A DNA stretch of 64,000 nucleotides from Maribacter spongiicola (lineage in GTDB: Bacteria; Bacteroidota; Bacteroidia; Flavobacteriales; Flavobacteriaceae). Position numbers and translations under genes: made by a program. Below, piece after piece: positions 57,369 through 64,000 of the stretch; positions within the stretch are counted from its first letter, which is position 1, and every line of letters begins with the position of its first letter. A model generated the notes under the pieces. That model worked only from the letters and a program-made list of their open reading frames with translations, did not search any database and was not told the DNA's origin. The stretch spans positions 124,001 through 188,000 of the forward strand of contig NZ_SOAY01000013.1 in the NCBI RefSeq assembly GCF_004364165.1, read 5' to 3'.

Positions 57369-58655
57369 ATGGACTATAATCTATACCAAAGGAAGGACAC
57401 CAATATTTCTCAAGCAGAAGTAGAATGGATAGATAAAAATCTTGAAGCTATTTCTCAAAAAGAAAACGTCTTATTCATATTCCAAGGCGAAGACGAAGCT
57501 CTCGTAATAACAAACAAAAGTATTTACTTTCCTATTAGAAAAGAATTACAAAACCTTCGATACAATCAGATAAATAAAATAAAACTTGGAGGAGATTATG
57601 ATATTGAACTAACAAATCATAAACTCAAATCAATAACAATAAAATTCGTTACCCCAATAGACAAAGTCAAAATGAATTTAGCTTTAAATCTAATAAAGAA
57701 AAATAACGCACAAAAAATCACAACGACTGTTGAAGATATCCAAAAATTATTTGATGATTTTACGGTTATCAAACATCCTCCAAATCAAAACCAACATAAA
57801 CTTCCACAGGTTTACTTAAAAGAATTTGGGTATTTATATAAGGAACAATGGATGGTATCCATAATAAAAAAAGGTGAAAAATTCACAAGGCAAAAAAGCA
57901 TTGGAAGTTTTACCGCAGAAACCAATGTATTTGATATTGTAAGTGAAGATGATAGATTTCCTAGAATGTTTGAATCTATAAATTGTGATTTAGAAAACCT
58001 ATATCACGAGATGTTGAAGGATTTAGACGATAATGATAAAGTCATAGATAAATGTTGGGAAATCATAGTTCAATTCACCCCAAATATGATGGTCAGGTCT
58101 GATTATTGGAGAAACTTTGTTAGAAAAATTTTAGAAAGTGAACATAAGAGTACATTTCTAGAAATCACTATTAGCGTATTATCTAAGTCATATGAAGATT
58201 TACAAAAATTAAAAGAAAAAAGCTTTTATAAGCACATTAGTGAAGGTAAAATAACAAATAGTAAACTCAATAAAGTATTGATACTTTTTCTTAATTATAT
58301 TTTATATCATTTAAATAGACTTGAACTTATAATTCTTGAAGCACCTGCTAATAAAGAGTTTTTTACTTCCGACACACCAGTTAATTTTATACCAAATCAA
58401 ATAGAAGGAAAATATGGATTATTTAATAAGGATACAGAAGTCTATTTCCCGTTATCTCCAAAATACTTAGCATATTTTCGTTTTAAAGGTTCCGAAAATT
58501 CAAATATAATTTTGAATAAATTGAAAAACCGAGGTATTTATAAAATTATTGATGTTATGTCAGAAGAAGAATATAATAATTTAATTCGAAATGAAATTAT
58601 TGAAACTTCTAATGAATTAATAATTGCACCTATAGAATTGAAATTCAAACTTTAA
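57369..58655 (+). CDS. PH-like / DUF4238 protein
   Basis: In this 428-aa soluble protein, the first ~115 residues form a bacterial PH or GRAM-like domain (VLFIFQGEDEALVITNKSIYFP, LRYNQINKIKLGG). The rest matches DUF4238: QHKLPQVYLKEFG (about 142-154, the H-x-x-P-x-x-Y-L-x-x-F start motif), the FFTSDTPVNF segment and VYFPLSPKYLAYF near the end. DUF4238 proteins are scattered across bacteria, often on accessory islands; enzymatic activity is not proven. The inverted motifs ttggcaac (57354) and gttgccaa (58669) bracket the gene. Confidence 0.75.
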   Translation: MDYNLYQRKDTNISQAEVEWIDKNLEAISQKENVLFIFQGEDEALVITNKSIYFPIRKELQNLRYNQINKIKLGGDYDIELTNHKLKSITIKFVTPIDKVKMNLALNLIKKNNAQKITTTVEDIQKLFDDFTVIKHPPNQNQHKLPQVYLKEFGYLYKEQWMVSIIKKGEKFTRQKSIGSFTAETNVFDIVSEDDRFPRMFESINCDLENLYHEMLKDLDDNDKVIDKCWEIIVQFTPNMMVRSDYWRNFVRKILESEHKSTFLEITISVLSKSYEDLQKLKEKSFYKHISEGKITNSKLNKVLILFLNYILYHLNRLELIILEAPANKEFFTSDTPVNFIPNQIEGKYGLFNKDTEVYFPLSPKYLAYFRFKGSENSNIILNKLKNRGIYKIIDVMSEEEYNNLIRNEIIETSNELIIAPIELKFKL

Positions 58656-58870
58656 ATGAATAAAACCAGTTGCCAAAACAACCTATAAACAAAACGGGCT
58701 TAGGCTTTAAACGCTAAGGTTTGCTCCAGTACTGTTCATAGTCAGACCATTGTACACAAGCTCTAAAAAAGCCAACCACACAGTCAAGTACATTTCATTT
58801 TGCTCGTGCCTCACACATTAAAAAAAGCTTTCACGCCAACCCTAACAAGTTTGCGGAAGAAAAGCCAGTG
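58656..58870. other. Non-coding region downstream of the DUF4238 gene with attC-like fold
   Basis: gttgccaa at 58669-58676 is followed by acgggcttaggctttaaacg and ctaag, in which cttag can pair with ctaag to form a small hairpin. The layout (inverse core word, spacer, hairpin) is reminiscent of a cassette recombination site, but no core GTTRRRY consensus is present. Nothing else is seen here. Confidence 0.3.
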
Positions 58871-59400
58871 TACAATCGATTATTCGGCCGTAAGCGGTAA
58901 AGCCCACGGTGCGCCTCTCACACCACCGTACATACGGATCTCATATACGGCGGTTCGTAAATCTTCAAACCAAAGCTCTTTTCACTCTTGTCACTATCTT
59001 CTAATTTAGGCATAGGCTACCACTAGTGCTCCAATGCAAATTTTGAAGAGAATTACGCTCAGTCCTTCCTTACTTGTGAGACCTCTAGGCGTGCTACCCT
59101 AGCTCATTTCTTTTAAGTCTATGACTTCTGCTGACTTCCCCATTTAGCTACTCGTAACTTTGGAGACCTTCCCTGCTTAGAAATCTTCTTTCCCTCAATA
59201 AACGCCGTATCTACACACTTGACTTTTTGTAATTTTAGAACGTTACAAAAATGTGCTTGCTTACCCAAATAAATATGCTTTTGTATACGGTTCCTGTTCG
59301 TCGGCATCGAATTTTGTAGTTTCTCTTTCTTCTGATATAACCTCACGGTTACCACCATTACGACATACTAATGCTTCCAGACGTTACTCCTGCTCATAAG
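58871..59400 (-). mobile_element. Remnant of a group II intron (RT open reading frame lost)
   Basis: The reverse strand contains an unmistakable intron 3' part: domain V has the 9-bp stem ACCGCCGTA with TACGGTGGT (58954-58946 and 58930-58922), an inner four-pair stem and a 2-base bulge. It is followed by GTGTGAGAGGCGCACCG. Upstream on the same strand are ribozyme-like segments (GGGGAAGTCAGCAGAAGTCATAG, about 59130). No reverse-transcriptase domain remains; the 79-codon frame at 59358-59119 does not look like protein. The outer boundaries are approximate. Confidence 0.65.
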
Positions 59401-59605
59401 GGACTAAATCCTCTTAATAAATCCTTATATTGTTAAAGTTATAGATGACCAGACTGGATACAAAAAATGTATAAACATAATTGAGGTTTAGTCTGTTATA
59501 AAAGTAAGTAAATATAAAAAAGGTCTTCGTGTAACCGAAAAGCTAGTGCATTTTAATCCGCTACTATTCCCATACGAGACCGTTTTGTGGTATTTGAGTT
59601 AAATT
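59401..59605. other. Gap before the membrane-protein module
   Basis: This AT-rich stretch of about 200 bases holds no gene. A few GC-richer words (cgtgtaaccgaaaagc, ccatacgagaccg) near 59530-59580 could belong to the intron 5' part or to a cassette junction; I cannot decide. Confidence 0.25.
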
Positions 59606-60142
59606 ATGGAAAAAATCAATTTAATTTTAGAGCAGATAGATTGGATAAATGTCTTAGCTGGATTTTTTATAGCATTATCACCAGTGTTCTTTCGTTATTT
59701 AGTGAAAGTAATAAAACTATATATAACTAATCCTGCTTTAAATGGACATTTTTTTTTCTATCATTCAAGTGTACTTGACGTAAAATCAATTAGAGAAAAA
59801 GAAATAATTTTCACCAAATCTATAAGAGGTATAATTAAGGTAAAAATGCCTAGAGATTCAACAACTGGACTTTCTTATAGTGGTCGAATCTTGAAAAGTT
59901 CAGGAGCACTAGCTTATATTCAACTAACGGAAAATAGTAAAAAAATCGAAAAAATATATCTAGTACTAAATATACCACTACAATCTGATTTTAAAATTAC
60001 TTCAGGCGTATTTTCTACAATCAATGTTAAACATATTCCTGTATGTGGTGAATTTATTTTAAATAGGGATAAACTACATCCGAATAAAGCAAGAAGGTAC
60101 TTCAGTAATAATTCAACATTAATTGCAAATAAGGTATTATAA
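59606..60142 (+). CDS. Membrane-anchored beta-rich protein
   Basis: This 178-aa protein has an N-terminal hydrophobic segment (about 14-38, WINVLAGFFIALSPVFFRYLV) followed by a predominantly beta-strand domain (GHFFFYHSSVLDVKSIREKEIIFTKSIRG, LAYIQLTEN, IYLVLNIPLQSDFKITSGVFSTI). The plan of one or two helices plus a small barrel recalls CBASS effectors such as Cap15, but homology is not demonstrated and no nucleotide cyclase lies nearby. It is 17 bases upstream of the next gene in the same direction. Confidence 0.5.
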   Translation: MEKINLILEQIDWINVLAGFFIALSPVFFRYLVKVIKLYITNPALNGHFFFYHSSVLDVKSIREKEIIFTKSIRGIIKVKMPRDSTTGLSYSGRILKSSGALAYIQLTENSKKIEKIYLVLNIPLQSDFKITSGVFSTINVKHIPVCGEFILNRDKLHPNKARRYFSNNSTLIANKVL

Positions 60143-60159
60143 TAACTAAATTATATAAC

Positions 60160-60882
60160 ATGAATAGACAAAATGAAATTAAAGTAAAACATCGAATTCA
60201 ATTACTAATAAATGGCCACAGTGCTGAATTATCTGGTGAAAGTATTGGTTGCTTTGGAGTTGGAGATATCAAAGCAAAAGTAAGTGCTTTAAACTCAGTT
60301 CCAGAAGGCTTTGACCTTGGTTTATTAGTGTATGTCCTATTAACTGGACAGCCGTCCATGAGTTATTGTTTAAAAGGAGCATTTAATCCATTTCATAAAT
60401 CTTATGGAACATATGAAGCTTGTAGAACTTTAGATTTAGGCGAGTTTGGAAATCTCAAAACTGATTATAAAATTTCAAAATCAGGAAAAAATTTATTTGC
60501 TAATTTTAAAATAACGGGAACTACTTCTATACCTTCGAAACTCATTGGTGTAGCACCGTCGTATGAATCTTGGATGCCTATAATTGGTTCCAATGAAATA
60601 CTTGGACATTTCACGATGATTTGGAATACCAAAAATGGACAATACATTAAAGGAGAAGCTGATACTCGATATCTACTTCCTCATGCTCATGAACTAGATT
60701 CAGTTCAACATAGAGAAATAAAAATTGATTTTCAATCAGATAATCAAACCCTTATTCAAAACGAAAGAATTGTTCTTTTTAAAAATGGATTTGTGAACTT
60801 AAAGGAATCTGAAATTATTGAAAGTTATGAAAAAACACCACATAATAACTTAACCGTTGCACAAGCTCATGAGCGCCCATAG
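60160..60882 (+). CDS. Hypothetical partner of the membrane-anchored protein
   Basis: This 240-aa soluble protein is mixed alpha/beta. The N-terminal RIQLLINGHSAELSGESIGCFGVGDIKAKV and the middle TDYKISKSGKNLFANFKITG are strand-rich. It has no family motif I recognise. Tight spacing to the preceding gene and a terminator-like hairpin at 60897-60917 make the two a self-contained module. Confidence 0.5.
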   Translation: MNRQNEIKVKHRIQLLINGHSAELSGESIGCFGVGDIKAKVSALNSVPEGFDLGLLVYVLLTGQPSMSYCLKGAFNPFHKSYGTYEACRTLDLGEFGNLKTDYKISKSGKNLFANFKITGTTSIPSKLIGVAPSYESWMPIIGSNEILGHFTMIWNTKNGQYIKGEADTRYLLPHAHELDSVQHREIKIDFQSDNQTLIQNERIVLFKNGFVNLKESEIIESYEKTPHNNLTVAQAHERP

Positions 60883-60896
60883 AACGGATTGATATG

Positions 60897-60917
60897 AGTC
60901 CTTTTACGGGGCTTTTT
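60897..60917 (+). terminator. Weak intrinsic terminator after the two-gene module
   Basis: agtcc (60897-60901) pairs with gggct (60909-60913, one G-U) and is followed by ttttt. The stem is short. Confidence 0.4.
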
Positions 60918-61032
60918 ACTTGTCGGCTCAGAATATGTTAGTTAACTTTTGATGGCCCATTAAAACGAGTCCAGTAATTCTTCCATGATAATAAGCTTTG
61001 TACTAAAAGCTTTGTGGATTCGTTATTTACAA

Positions 61033-61284
61033 ATGAATAGTGTAATCGGACATAGCTTATCCAAATATTCCAGAGTATTGGGCATTTTGCTTCTATTACT
61101 CTTGTTCTCATCACATACACCATCAGAAGTATCCAGTGTTTATATCTGTAAGGGAAAGTATAGCAAGAAATACCATTATAGTAAGTCCTGCAGGGGTTTA
61201 TCCAACTGCTCCACCCAAGTTTACCAGTTAGAGCTAAATGAAGCTAAAAGAGTCGGTAGGACGTTATGCGGATGGGAGGATTAG
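61033..61284 (+). CDS. Small secreted Cys/His-motif protein
   Basis: This protein has 83 aa from ATG 61033 (a longer frame from 60985 lacks support). A hydrophobic helix (about 12-22, VLGILLLLLLF) acts as signal or anchor. The mature part VYICKGKYSKKYHYSKSCRGLSNC ... VGRTLCGWED has a C-x(10)-H-x4-C-x5-C spacing. This resembles small Ada-like zinc modules common in Bacteroidota accessory DNA. Function is unknown; it is the last gene before the recombinase. Confidence 0.6.
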   Translation: MNSVIGHSLSKYSRVLGILLLLLLFSSHTPSEVSSVYICKGKYSKKYHYSKSCRGLSNCSTQVYQLELNEAKRVGRTLCGWED

Positions 61285-61308
61285 ATAATTTATAAAATCA
61301 GTAATTGA

Positions 61309-63021
61309 TTAATTATTATTTAAAAATCCGAATGGTTTTTTTATTAAATCAATATCAAAAGTTTCTACATCTGAAAACTTGCTAAATTCAGTTTTCATCC
61401 TATGATATATTTTCAATGGTTGTTTCCCAAAGTCCTTTAAAATATATTCCTTTTTTGTTTCTAAATCTAGTGCACCATAGTATCTGGATTCCACAATTAT
61501 TTCCATCGGGTCCAAAGGAATATTAAACTCCACTTTAATTTTAAGAGGTATTTCTGGATAATTCACTGTTATCTTTTTAATATACTTTTTGACCATTGAA
61601 ACCTTTTCTTCAAAACTTACGAATTTGATAATGGATTGTTTATTCTCATTAAATATCCTTTCATTAACAAGGTCCTTCATACTCTTATCAAAATACTCCT
61701 TTTTATATGGGTCAGACAAATCCACATACCGTTCGAACAAATTAAATTTAAAGTCATCTTTAAGCTCAAGAAGTACCCTATTGCTATTTTCAACCTTTTC
61801 TAATTCAAGAGCAATTTCCTTTAGGATTTCATCAGTCTTATAAGCATCTTTATCTATTCTTTTTTTCTCCTGGTTATACAATTCCATATCTCCCCCAGTA
61901 ACAAATAATTGATAGTTTCGCCTGGTTTCCTTCGTAAACTGCTCTTGCCTGTTTAAATGGTATGTCTGTTTCGTTTTAAGTGCATTTTTTTGATTTTCGT
62001 TTCCCCCTGCTTCATATGTTTTTTTGGCTAGTTCATAAAGCTCTTGTCCAAGTAATATTTCCTCAAAAACAAGCTTATCTATTGCCCAAGCTCTAACGGC
62101 CTTGCTTCCGCATTTTGGCACCCCTCTATTAACTTCGCTTAAACATCTATAATACGAATGCCTATGCCTTTGTGAAACAGTATACCTTGATCCACATTTA
62201 GCGCAAAATAAAACTTCATTAAGAATAAACTTTTTCGATTTACTACCTGGTTTTTTATATCTCTTCCCTATATCATCAATCAACTTATCATGGATATCCT
62301 TATCAATAATGGCTGGTACTTTTAATTCTAATTCATTGTGCTTTGCTCTACCAGAATAGGTCTTGTTATAAATCATATAACGTATGGTGGCTGGAGTCCA
62401 GATTATTTCATACCGTGTAGCTATACCTAATTCATTAAGATGATTAGCTATTCGTATATAGCCATATCCTTGTTGATATAATTCAAATATTAGTAATACC
62501 GTTTTAGCTTTTTCTTCGTGAATTTTCCATTTCCCATTTTCATCTTTGGTATAACCGAAAGGTGCGATACCATGTGGGATACCCTCTATTGCATTACGTC
62601 TTAGTACAGTTTTGATTTTCTTCGCTGTTAACCTAGCAAAGTGTGCATCCATTCCTGCTTTAATAGTATAGAATAAATAAGTGTTTTCATCTTTAAAATC
62701 TGTTTCTACTCCATTATCGTACAATAAAGTACCAGTATTCTTGAGAAGGTCTGCAAATGTATGCCACGCTATTTCATTTCGAGCTAATCGTGAACTATCC
62801 CATATATAAACCCCATTTATCTTTTTGCTACGAATATCTTTAAGTAATTCGGAAAATTTGGGTCTATCTTCCTCGGATTTTTGTCCACTAATTATTCCCT
62901 CATCATAAAATTTATATTCCATTTGGTTCTCAACGGCAAACTCTTGCCCAAGCAATCGTTGTTCTTTGATACTTTTTTCTTTTGCCCTTTCCCTGCTCTT
63001 TCTGATGTATATTGCTAACAT
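61309..63021 (-). CDS. Large serine recombinase (integrase of the island)
   Basis: In this 570-aa protein, the N-terminal catalytic domain has YIRKSRERAKEKSIKEQ (Ser about residue 9) and DSSRLARNEIAWHTF. A recombinase domain follows (GIPHGIAPFGYTKDENGKW), then a zinc ribbon (VLFCAKCGSRYTVSQRHRHSYYRC ... CGSKAV) and a C-terminal coiled-coil region (about 340-440). This is the complete plan of phage-type integrases. Its start lies 45 bases inside the right junction, where its own product acts. A recombination directionality factor is not identified. Confidence 0.93.
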   Translation of the reverse strand: MLAIYIRKSRERAKEKSIKEQRLLGQEFAVENQMEYKFYDEGIISGQKSEEDRPKFSELLKDIRSKKINGVYIWDSSRLARNEIAWHTFADLLKNTGTLLYDNGVETDFKDENTYLFYTIKAGMDAHFARLTAKKIKTVLRRNAIEGIPHGIAPFGYTKDENGKWKIHEEKAKTVLLIFELYQQGYGYIRIANHLNELGIATRYEIIWTPATIRYMIYNKTYSGRAKHNELELKVPAIIDKDIHDKLIDDIGKRYKKPGSKSKKFILNEVLFCAKCGSRYTVSQRHRHSYYRCLSEVNRGVPKCGSKAVRAWAIDKLVFEEILLGQELYELAKKTYEAGGNENQKNALKTKQTYHLNRQEQFTKETRRNYQLFVTGGDMELYNQEKKRIDKDAYKTDEILKEIALELEKVENSNRVLLELKDDFKFNLFERYVDLSDPYKKEYFDKSMKDLVNERIFNENKQSIIKFVSFEEKVSMVKKYIKKITVNYPEIPLKIKVEFNIPLDPMEIIVESRYYGALDLETKKEYILKDFGKQPLKIYHRMKTEFSKFSDVETFDIDLIKKPFGFLNNN

Positions 63022-63042
63022 AAAATAAGTGTGAAATATAAA

Positions 63043-63091
63043 GTTACATAATTCATGCTAATAACTCCAATTATTCCACTGTGGTCTGCCG
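63043..63091. other. Right attachment junction of the island
   Basis: Island arm 63044-63066 meets the receptor gene at cc 63067-63068 (GG on the coding strand). Codons read CAG TGG AAT AAT TGG and then continue into island sequence as AGT TAT TAG. Crossover within TGG keeps the receptor frame when the ends are rejoined (N-W-G-G). Confidence 0.85.
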
Positions 63092-63621
63092 TCATACATT
63101 TTATTCATCGGCAATCCGTTTAGGTGCACTTCACCATATTGAGAATCATAACCTCTTACCCTAAAAAATGCCTGACCAAAATCAAAAGCCGCCCTATTTA
63201 GAAAAATATCTCTCGTTGATTGTAGTAAAGCGAGTGCATTAGAATTTATCTCATCATCCAACAACTCATCATCGGAAATATTAATGAGATTTATAGATTT
63301 TTCTACAGTCACATCTCTTTCCAGAAAAATGACACCTAAGTCAATAGTATTGTCATCAAGAAATACGGGAATTCTTTTTATATCGTAATCAGGAGTAGAA
63401 ATTTGAAGTATAAATTCTCCTTTATTTGAAGTAATTAATTTGAATTCTCCTAATTCATTAGTAGTTATCGGTGTAGATTCTCCTTCTAAGACTACTTGTG
63501 CATTGGTAATTACCTCACTTTTAACCCTTTCTTTTATTATCCCAGAAATGGTCGTTGCATTTTGAGCATTTATGAAACATATTTTAAAAAATAGTACTAA
63601 AAATAGGGTATGCTTAATCAT
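63058..63621 (-). pseudogene. TonB-dependent receptor, N-terminal 185 codons (split by the island)
   Basis: This 187-aa open frame has a signal peptide (MIKHTLFLVLFFKICFINAQ), a carboxypeptidase-D-like domain (about 24-105: ISGIIKERVKSEVITNAQVVLEGE) and the beginning of a plug (VEKSINLINISDDELLDDE, FFRVRGYDSQYGEVHLNGLP). Only the last two codons (Ser, Tyr) and the stop come from the island. The rest of the receptor is at 43212-45398. A short secreted fragment could still be made. Confidence 0.9.
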
Positions 63622-63728
63622 TCTATATCTTAAGGCTTTACTAATGGGCCAATAAGATACTATTTAAGAAATAATTAACGTGAAATTTCCGTATACTCGC
63701 TTATAATTAAGACAAAATACCCTCGATA

Positions 63729-64000
63729 ATGCGATTACTACTTCTTATTTGCTTCTTTTCCCCATTACTCATATGTGCCCAAAAATCTGATACTTACCAA
63801 ATTAGAACCGTTGCTTTTTATAATCTTGAGAACCTATTTGATACTAAAAACGATACATTAATTTTTGATGATGATAGAACTCCCGAAGGAAAAGACAAAT
63901 GGACAGAAGAACGCTACCTGAACAAACTGGAAAATATGTCAAAGGTCATTTCTGAAATTGGATCTACCGATAATAAAACAGCACCAGATATTGTAGGAGT
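63729..64000 (+). CDS. Secreted endonuclease/exonuclease/phosphatase-family protein, N-terminal part
   Basis: ATG 63729 opens a frame that runs off the window: signal peptide (MRLLLLICFFSPLLICAQ), then IRTVAFYNLENLFDTKND and DRTPEGKDKWTEERYLNKLENMSKVISEI, typical of the flavobacterial secreted EEP proteins (the N-L-E-N-L-F-D motif provides a metal ligand). It is divergent from the receptor gene with a 107-base gap. Together with the DUF5689/lamin-tail lipoprotein it suggests extracellular DNA or phosphodiester degradation coupled to uptake. Confidence 0.85.
   Translation, partial: MRLLLLICFFSPLLICAQKSDTYQIRTVAFYNLENLFDTKNDTLIFDDDRTPEGKDKWTEERYLNKLENMSKVISEIGSTDNKTAPDIVG

Larger units (their letters stand above)
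45401..63066. mobile_element. Integrated genomic island, 17.67 kb, serine-integrase type
   Basis: The island lies between the two halves of one TonB receptor gene. Its content is a large serine recombinase at the right end, a primase-like protein, a resolvase, ArdA, a tRNA-Asn, a group II intron remnant, and accessory genes with no housekeeping functions. No relaxase, coupling protein or T4SS gene is seen, so it is not self-transmissible by the usual route. ArdA suggests entry by conjugation, perhaps mobilised by another element. Boundaries are precise to the base pair within the shared TGG. Confidence 0.9.

Noticed and set aside
54723-58676. True integron cassette array
   Set aside because: No IntI-type tyrosine integrase is present, and the end words do not fit the GTTRRRY/RYYYAAC core; kept only as cassette-like.
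59119-59358. 79-codon reverse-strand frame
   Set aside because: It overlaps ribozyme-like intron sequence and has no protein-like pattern.
60985-61032. Upstream extension of the small Cys/His protein
   Set aside because: The ATG at 61033 places a proper signal-like helix at the N-terminus; the extension adds a second, poorly formed hydrophobic stretch.

Overview
The window comes from a low-GC member of the Bacteroidota, almost certainly a marine-type Flavobacteriaceae. The evidence is the TonB-dependent receptors with carboxypeptidase-D-like N-termini, DUF4270 and DUF5689 lipoproteins, the atpD-atpC pair standing apart from the rest of the ATP synthase, multi-PAS histidine kinases paired with single-domain response regulators, a eukaryote-type glycyl-tRNA synthetase, and promoters of the Bacteroidota type (-7 box TAnnTTTG). 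I cannot name a genus.

Layout. 1-1850: biotin genes (bioF, a DUF2007 zinc-ribbon gene, bioD, which runs off the left edge), with a MITE-like inverted-repeat element between bioF and the next gene. 2152-5213: a GAF/PAS sensor that stops after its phospho-acceptor domain, overlapping a response regulator. 5288-7628: M61 peptidase and an acetyltransferase. 7690-9566: decayed toxin and immunity-like fragments. 9726-10996: a DUF2975/DUF2975/Xre operon. 11051-12916: atpC and atpD. 13084-17535: GDSL lipoprotein plus TonB receptor. 17803-25978: glmS, DUF4270, a short GT5 protein, and divergently panC, panD, a flippase-like membrane protein and an esterase-like protein. 26033-38504: housekeeping genes (radA, aldo/keto reductase, xth, an outer-membrane protein plus TonB receptor, glyS, comF, an Ig-like lipoprotein, a nitrilase, an ankyrin protein). 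38638-41828: a second PAS kinase with two response regulators. 41831-45398 and 63058-64000: a TonB receptor / DUF5689-lamin-tail lipoprotein / secreted endonuclease cluster.

The main discovery is a 17.67-kb integrated genomic island (45401-63066) that splits the TonB receptor gene of that last cluster. The N-terminal 185 codons lie at the right end and the remaining ~728 codons at the left end; both reading frames rejoin exactly at a shared TGG. A 570-aa large serine recombinase sits 45 bp from the right junction. Rejoining the two island ends gives a 48-bp imperfect palindrome: two 23-bp arms, 18 of 23 positions matching, around a central GG. This is the expected form of a serine-integrase attP.

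The island carries mobility and maintenance genes: a primase-like protein, a resolvase, an ArdA antirestriction protein, iteron-like repeats and the remnant of a group II intron. It also carries a complete tRNA-Asn gene with its own terminator. Its cargo looks like conflict or stress functions: an HNH-HIT fusion, a DUF4325 STAS protein next to a STAS-GHKL ATPase, an XseA-type nuclease with a C-terminal membrane anchor, a PH-like/DUF4238 protein, and a membrane-protein two-gene module. Two cargo genes share a 39-bp upstream block and are bracketed by inverted TTGCCA-type motifs, as if they were cassettes. I see no CRISPR array, rRNA or relaxase.
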